NCBI GenBank assembly: GCA_902560875.1
Contig: CACENO010000010.1
Span: 1 to 41,815, forward strand
Length of the DNA stretch: 41,815 nt
Source: an uncultured Prochlorococcus sp.
Lineage (GTDB): Bacteria > Cyanobacteriota > Cyanobacteriia > PCC-6307 > Cyanobiaceae
Direction of reading: 5' to 3'
Positions 37,586 to 41,815 of the stretch are shown piece after piece. How positions within the stretch are numbered: the stretch's first letter is position 1; every line of letters begins with the position of its first letter. The notes beneath the pieces were generated by a model. It worked only from the letters and a program-made list of their open reading frames with translations, ran no database searches and had not been told where the DNA came from. A program made the translations under genes and the position numbers.

Positions 37586-37618
37586 CAAAGTTGAACTTAA
37601 GAATTAAAGTCAAAGTAT

Positions 37619-38380
37619 TTATTCCCAACGATTCCAAACAACCTGAGAAGAACCATTATTGACCTTCAATCCACCATTTAAGTCCAACCCATCTATAAAG
37701 AATTTATCTCCTGATTTAGGGTCTATAAATTCTTTTGCCCAAAGAAGTCTTTCCGCTTCAAGACGAACAAATTCTTCATCTCTAACAATTTCCATAGCTT
37801 GATCTAAGGCCAAGAGCACCTCAGCTGTCCATAAAAAAGGCTGACACTTTTTCGATTTAAGAATTTCTGAAAGTCGTATCCCACCAAAAGGAACTCTATT
37901 GCACACATTTAAACCTAGACCAACTCTCCCGAACCTCACGGAATTGCCCCTATGGATAACTCTTGGCAAAAGACCTGCTAATTTTTTCTTATAAACAAGC
38001 AAATCATTAGGCCATTTAATCTGTACAGGAATATTATTCATTTCAAGACGATGAGACAATGCTACTGCAATTGCCAAGCCTAATATTCCGGCTGATTTCT
38101 TTTTGTTAGGCAAAGGAAAAGCAGCACTTATCCATACACCTCCTGCTGGGGCTTCCCAAATTCGACCTCTCTGGCCAAATCCATTAGTTTGCCTTGCCGC
38201 AATAATTGCTCTAGGCAAGGCTCCACATAAAGGCTTTTCCCTTAGCCAATTTGAAAGATCTTTTTCAGTACTCGCACAAACAGACTTCCAACGCAATGAC
38301 CAAGGTCTGCTCGTAAGAGATTTTTTTCTCCAATGATGGGCAAAAACTCCGCCCCCTTTAAAAGGTTTAACTGTGTGCAT
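37619..38380 (-). CDS. birA: Biotin-[acetyl-CoA-carboxylase] ligase
   Basis: This ligase joins biotin to the BCCP subunit of acetyl-CoA carboxylase. The 253-aa protein has the BPL catalytic loop as ARQTNGFGQRGRIWEAPAGG near residue 62, WISAAFPLP, the biotin-binding VQIKWPNDLLVYKKKLAGLL near 118, and a GRVGLGLNVCNRVPF strand. The N-terminal HTH repressor domain of E. coli BirA is absent, so this is a ligase only. The C-terminal SH3-like domain is short. Its ATG at 38380 overlaps the end of the aminotransferase gene by 14 bp, so both are on one leftward transcript. Confidence 0.9.
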   Translation of the reverse strand: MHTVKPFKGGGVFAHHWRKKSLTSRPWSLRWKSVCASTEKDLSNWLREKPLCGALPRAIIAARQTNGFGQRGRIWEAPAGGVWISAAFPLPNKKKSAGILGLAIAVALSHRLEMNNIPVQIKWPNDLLVYKKKLAGLLPRVIHRGNSVRFGRVGLGLNVCNRVPFGGIRLSEILKSKKCQPFLWTAEVLLALDQAMEIVRDEEFVRLEAERLLWAKEFIDPKSGDKFFIDGLDLNGGLKVNNGSSQVVWNRWE

Positions 38381-39563
38381 GCCACCAAGGTTCTATTCGG
38401 GCGATTGCCGATTCCAATTCATCTACTGGACGAACCAAAGCGAGTCGCAACATCCCTTTCCCTCCATCGCCAAAACCCGAACCTGGAGTTAATGCAATGC
38501 CTGTCTTTTTCAAAAGCTCAGCAGATACATCTTCATCATCCCATCCATGACTGGAAGCCCACTTTGGAATGGGCATCCATAAATACATCGCCATTGAGGG
38601 GGTAGACACATGCCAACCAAAACCCTGAAGACCTTTAAGTGTTTTATCTCTACGTTCCTTATAAATACTTAAAAGATGTTTTGGCCAGTCTGCAGAACGC
38701 AAAAGCGCTTCGATACCACCTTTCTGCAAAGCTAAAGATTGATTAAAGTCAACTGTCCCTTTAAGACTTCGCAAAGCTTTTATCAAATGTTTTGCACCTA
38801 TTGCAAAAGCAATTCGAAAACCGCCCATATTCCACCCTTTTGACAAAGAAAAGAATTCAATGCCCCAATCCCTCCATCCTTGACAAAACAATAAAGAAGG
38901 CGCATTTCCTATTAAAGAAAGTTCAACATAAGGGTTGTCATGTGCAATCACTATCTGATTCTTAACTCCCAAGCTCATAGCTTCTTCTAGCCAACTCTGT
39001 TTACCAACTTGAGCTGTTGGATTATGGGGGTAACCAAAGATCATCATTTTGATCTGCTCTAATTGACTAATTGAAAGTGATTTAAAATCAGGTCTCCAAG
39101 ATTGTTCTTCTTTAAGCAACAACTTTTCTATATGCGCTTCTGCTAATAACAATCCTCCTTTATGTGATGGATAAGAAGGATCCATTATTAAACCAGTATC
39201 TCCTGCATCAAGAACTGCAAGTGGCAAATGGGCTGTTCCTTCCTGGGAACCAATTAACAACAACACCTCATCAACAGGATCTACCTCTACTCCAAATCTT
39301 CCTTTCGCCCAAGCTGCAACTGCCTCACGAAATGGATACGTGGCTGCATGTAAACAATATGAAGAGCTTTCGGGTTCAAATAAAGCATTTTTCATTACCT
39401 CTAAAACTGATGAAGGAGGCAATAAATCAGAAGCTCCTAAAGATAAATCCACTAGTGGGAAAGGTTGCTCACCCTCTGGTAAAGACCTATAAGATTGCTT
39501 ACGGAAATCATTGCGTTGAAAAACACCAGTCCCTAAGTTGTTTATTCGTTTTGAAAGTTCCAT
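38367..39563 (-). CDS. Class I/II PLP-dependent aminotransferase
   Basis: The 398-aa fold-type I enzyme shows LSLGASDLLPPSSVLEVMKN near residue 35, the cofactor-binding SQEGTAHLPLAVLDAGDTGL near 108, MIFGYPHNPTAQVGKQSWL near 172, the Schiff-base lysine in FFSLSKGWNMGGFRIAFAIG near 240, and a C-terminal MLRLALVRP with the carboxylate-binding Arg. It resembles the LL-diaminopimelate aminotransferase-like branch, but the amino donor and acceptor cannot be read by eye, so no symbol is given. The ATG at 39563 is preferred over the TTG one codon earlier. birA overlaps its 3' end by 14 bp. Confidence 0.88.
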   Translation of the reverse strand: MELSKRINNLGTGVFQRNDFRKQSYRSLPEGEQPFPLVDLSLGASDLLPPSSVLEVMKNALFEPESSSYCLHAATYPFREAVAAWAKGRFGVEVDPVDEVLLLIGSQEGTAHLPLAVLDAGDTGLIMDPSYPSHKGGLLLAEAHIEKLLLKEEQSWRPDFKSLSISQLEQIKMMIFGYPHNPTAQVGKQSWLEEAMSLGVKNQIVIAHDNPYVELSLIGNAPSLLFCQGWRDWGIEFFSLSKGWNMGGFRIAFAIGAKHLIKALRSLKGTVDFNQSLALQKGGIEALLRSADWPKHLLSIYKERRDKTLKGLQGFGWHVSTPSMAMYLWMPIPKWASSHGWDDEDVSAELLKKTGIALTPGSGFGDGGKGMLRLALVRPVDELESAIARIEPWWHAHS

Positions 39564-39686
39564 CAAAAGAAAGCCTAAACAATAGAAAACTGGGAAAATC
39601 CAAATTAGGGTTTAGTTTCAATAACGCATTAAAGATGTTTTGGAATAATTTAAAGAATTTTTCCCAGAGAAATCTCAATAAAAAAA

Positions 39687-40490
39687 TTAACTTTTCTCCA
39701 TCGACCTCTTCAATTCTTCAAGTTCATCGTCAACTTCTGACACTTCTACTGCTTGAATCTCATTATTAGATTCCAATTTCTCAGTTGCAAGTGGAGTATT
39801 CCCACCGGCTGGAAGTGCTATGGACTCAGCGCCACTTTTTAGCTTTTGACGAATCACATTTAATTCTTCATCTAAATCATCAACACCCTCAAGAGCGGCA
39901 AACTGACTTTCCAAATCTGCCCCAGCCAATTCTGCAGCTGCTTGACCAGTTGCCTCAAGAGCCTCAACCTTATCTTCCATTCTTTCGAAAGCTTCCATAG
40001 CTGAATTGTTTCCAACACTTCCTACTGCACTTTGAAGTTGCTGCTGTGCCTTCGCAGCCTGTGCTCTAGCCTTCAGCATGTCTTTCTTAGTCTTAGCCTC
40101 GGCAATCTTTCCTTCGAGTTTGACAAGGCTGCGCTTAAGCATCTCAACCTGACTTTCCTGAGCCTGAAGCTGACCAATTAAGCCCTCAGAAGATTCCTTA
40201 AAGGCTTTCCTCCGTATAAGCGCTTCTCGAGCTAAATCCTCTTCACCTTTTTGAATAGCTAATTCAGCACGTTCATACCAAGTCTTTGATTGTGACTGGG
40301 CTTGTTCTGACTGGCTTCGCAGCCTTTTTTGACTAGCAATAGCCATGCCAACTGCCTGTCTTAACTTGACCAAATCCGCTTGCATATCTGCAACAGATTG
40401 ATCAAGAATTTTCGCAGGATCCTCTGCCTTACTTACAAGATCATTGAGATTGGATCGAAACAACCGGCTCAATCTGTCAAAAAAACCCAT
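39687..40490 (-). CDS. vipp1: Vipp1/PspA family membrane-shaping protein
   Basis: Vipp1 (IM30) is an ESCRT-III-like protein that assembles into rings and rods, and it maintains thylakoid and plasma membranes. The 267-aa protein starts with the amphipathic helix MGFFDRLSRLFRSNLNDLVS, followed by a long, nearly continuous coiled coil to about residue 210. A separated C-terminal helix ends in VDDELEELKRSMEKS, the extension that distinguishes Vipp1 from plain PspA. The usual MGFFDR start is the ATG at 40490; a longer frame to 40505 adds five residues unlike the family. It is divergent from the DciA-like gene with a 67-bp gap. Confidence 0.92.
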   Translation of the reverse strand: MGFFDRLSRLFRSNLNDLVSKAEDPAKILDQSVADMQADLVKLRQAVGMAIASQKRLRSQSEQAQSQSKTWYERAELAIQKGEEDLAREALIRRKAFKESSEGLIGQLQAQESQVEMLKRSLVKLEGKIAEAKTKKDMLKARAQAAKAQQQLQSAVGSVGNNSAMEAFERMEDKVEALEATGQAAAELAGADLESQFAALEGVDDLDEELNVIRQKLKSGAESIALPAGGNTPLATEKLESNNEIQAVEVSEVDDELEELKRSMEKS

Positions 40491-40557
40491 ACATACAATG
40501 GACAAGATCTATAGGAGGTTAGCGAGCCCGATCAAATACTCCACCTAGAGTAATGGG

Positions 40558-41088
40558 ATGGGGTTAAGTCACAAACAAAAAAGAAAAAGATTTGGTCGTG
40601 GAGAGATACTCCAAGAAGCCTTGCCCCCACTTGCTTCCCCCCTGTCAAGCTGCCTAGAAGATGTTAAAAATTCTTGGAAAAATAAAAAAAATAATATTGC
40701 TGCACTATGTAATGACTGGCTAAAAATTGCAGGTCAGCCTCTTGCTTCAAACTGTCAGCCTCTAAGTATTCAAAGAAAAGTCTTAGTTGTAGGAGCAAGT
40801 CACCCTCAATGGCTTCAAGCATTGCAATACAACCGAAGTCAATTGCTGGCAAGAATCCAAGCAGCAGGAATTGACATTAAAGATTTACGAATACAGCAAT
40901 ATCACCCTCCCAAAATAGATATTGCCAAGGAAAATGAATTGAGAGTATGGTCTAGACATCCGAGTCGAATTGATATTCATGGATTAGCTAAATGCACTAA
41001 ATGCTCATGCCCTGCACCCGGAGGCGAGATTACCTTATGGGGAATGTGTAGCTTTTGCAGAAGGAAGTTTAAATTAAACAATCTTTGA
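40558..41088 (+). CDS. DUF721 (DciA-like) protein with a C-terminal Cys cluster
   Basis: The 176-aa protein has a central DUF721/DciA region at about residues 36-115: VKNSWKNKK, LCNDWLKIAGQPLASNCQPL, and VLVVGASHPQWLQALQYNRS. DciA is the ancestral loader of the replicative helicase DnaB in bacteria that lack DnaC or DnaI, so a replication role is likely. The last 35 residues contain C146, C149, C151, C164 and C167 (CTKCSC, then MCSFCRRKF), a possible zinc ribbon not present in classical DciA. The N-terminus is basic (HKQKRKRFGRGE). The ATG at 40558 lacks a close Shine-Dalgarno. Confidence 0.78.
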   Translation: MGLSHKQKRKRFGRGEILQEALPPLASPLSSCLEDVKNSWKNKKNNIAALCNDWLKIAGQPLASNCQPLSIQRKVLVVGASHPQWLQALQYNRSQLLARIQAAGIDIKDLRIQQYHPPKIDIAKENELRVWSRHPSRIDIHGLAKCTKCSCPAPGGEITLWGMCSFCRRKFKLNNL

Positions 41089-41182
41089 AATACCTAGATT
41101 GATTAAAATTTATTAATTTAAATCAGCATTATAAATTTAATTCATATTCCAAAGTTTTTACATTATTACTTGTGAGTCAAAT

Positions 41183-41815
41183 CTAAAACCTCTCTGGCTT
41201 TGGAAGCCTCCAATTAGGCTTAACACCTCCAACTATTAATTCAATTGCTCTCTTCTCAAGTCGTCTTCGCTCAAGTCTCCATACATTATATATTCCAAAT
41301 TTGCCAATGACATTAGGCTCTAAACCTTTCCAATGAGATAATGCACTTGTCTTATCATCAATAACAACCAAAGCAGTATTATTTATTTTAGTTCTATCAA
41401 TAGACTTACCAGACCACCCTTGTCTTTTCTCGATTCCCAATCTATCTGTTAAGTTAACCAAATTACGTGCAGTATTTCCCTCATAAAGTACAACTTGCCC
41501 AGTATAAAAATGTATAGAAGGTTTATTAATTCCTATCATAATAAAAGCTTCACCTGGCCTTTGAGACTGAACCAACAAATCAGAAGCCTGACGTAAAGGG
41601 AATTGCCTAAGCTTGTCAACCAAGTCAAACATTGGCAAAAGCACTATTAAATGAAAAATTGCAAGTGGGACTTGCAATATCAGCAAGCCACCAGGTCCAG
41701 GTCCAGGTCCAGGTCTAAATAATAGAATAATTCCAAAAAAGGAGCTAATTGTAAAACAAATTGCAGCTCTTATAAGAACACCACTCTCTAAAAGCTCCTT
41801 TCCAAAACCTGGAAT
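41183..41815 (-). CDS. C-terminal part of a membrane glycosyltransferase-like protein
   Basis: The frame is open from the stop at 41183 through the right edge, so the start lies outside the window; at least 210 codons are present. The visible part has two hydrophobic segments (VLIRAAICFTISSFFGIILL and LLILQVPLAIFHLIVLLPMF) joined by a Gly-Pro loop, then a soluble C-terminal domain with FIMIGINKPSIHFYTGQVVL and TALVVIDDKTS. This order is typical of ArnT/PMT-like (GT-C) glycosyltransferases, which transfer sugars from polyprenyl carriers. The identification rests on layout and the SIHFYTGQ-type segment; the catalytic N-terminal part is not visible. Confidence 0.6.
   Translation of the reverse strand: MPGFGKELLESGVLIRAAICFTISSFFGIILLFRPGPGPGPGGLLILQVPLAIFHLIVLLPMFDLVDKLRQFPLRQASDLLVQSQRPGEAFIMIGINKPSIHFYTGQVVLYEGNTARNLVNLTDRLGIEKRQGWSGKSIDRTKINNTALVVIDDKTSALSHWKGLEPNVIGKFGIYNVWRLERRRLEKRAIELIVGGVKPNWRLPKPERF
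41691..41714. repeat. Four tandem 6-bp units coding Pro-Gly repeats
   Basis: Four perfect copies of CCAGGT lie in the glycosyltransferase-like gene. On the coding strand they give alternating Pro and Gly residues (RPGPGPGPGG) in the loop between two membrane segments. The hexamer preserves the frame, so its copy number can change without breaking the gene. Confidence 0.9.

Noticed and set aside
39164-39769. A 201-codon open frame on the plus strand
   Set aside because: It lies opposite the well-supported aminotransferase gene and the end of vipp1, and its translation has no recognisable domain.

Overview
The window is an AT-rich, densely packed piece of a marine picocyanobacterial chromosome, most likely a low-light-type Prochlorococcus. 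The evidence is gene content and compactness: photosystem I genes psaF and psaJ, a 59-aa high-light-inducible (Hli) protein, petC-petA, ndhB, a Vipp1-type PspA with a C-terminal extension, a cyanobacterial AbrB regulator, cobalamin genes and a cytochrome aa3 oxidase cluster. Intergenic gaps are short and many genes overlap by 4 to 38 bp. The species call is an inference from gene families and order; I see no rRNA or tRNA in the window.

Layout. 1-2.9 kb: a DUF1643 gene, hli and tsaD leftward, then psaF-psaJ rightward, closed by a perfect 48-bp palindromic terminator shared with gmk. 2.9-10.5 kb: gmk leftward; rqcH-tatC rightward; a DUF3067 gene overlapping the end of tatC; the cytochrome b6f genes petC-petA, followed closely by lgt and cobM; then a RodZ-like HTH-membrane-LysM gene. 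10.6-16 kb: ppx leftward; a UbiA prenyltransferase and an LD-carboxypeptidase rightward; ispD leftward; a 442-bp stretch with no confident gene; fabG. 16-18 kb: a 58-aa membrane protein and groEL, divergent, with a hairpin and a K-box-like sequence between them. 18-26.4 kb: a respiratory island with a leftward unit ctaA-ctaB-ABC exporter-unknown gene and a rightward unit ctaC-ctaD-ctaE, then a cyAbrB gene. 26.5-29 kb: ribE leftward; a BFN-domain gene and an iron-sulfur aldo/keto reductase rightward. 29-35.1 kb: a leftward unit topA-lipoprotein-DUF2232-CobT-like-solute-binding lipoprotein, joined mostly by 4-bp overlaps. 35.3-37.6 kb: ndhB and a DevA/LolD-like ABC ATPase, ending in seven perfect copies of an 8-bp repeat. 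37.6-41.8 kb: birA, an aminotransferase and vipp1 leftward; a DciA-like gene with a C-terminal cysteine cluster rightward; and the C-terminal part of a membrane glycosyltransferase-like gene running off the right edge.

Most of the window is core metabolism: photosynthetic and respiratory electron transport, tRNA modification, isoprenoid, fatty-acid and cofactor synthesis, and protein folding, export and quality control. I did not find phage genes, a CRISPR array, a transposase or an obvious defence island. The least explained parts are the 8-bp repeat array, the control region between groEL and the small membrane protein, and the conserved-looking but uncharacterised partners in the topA unit and the ctaAB-ABC unit.
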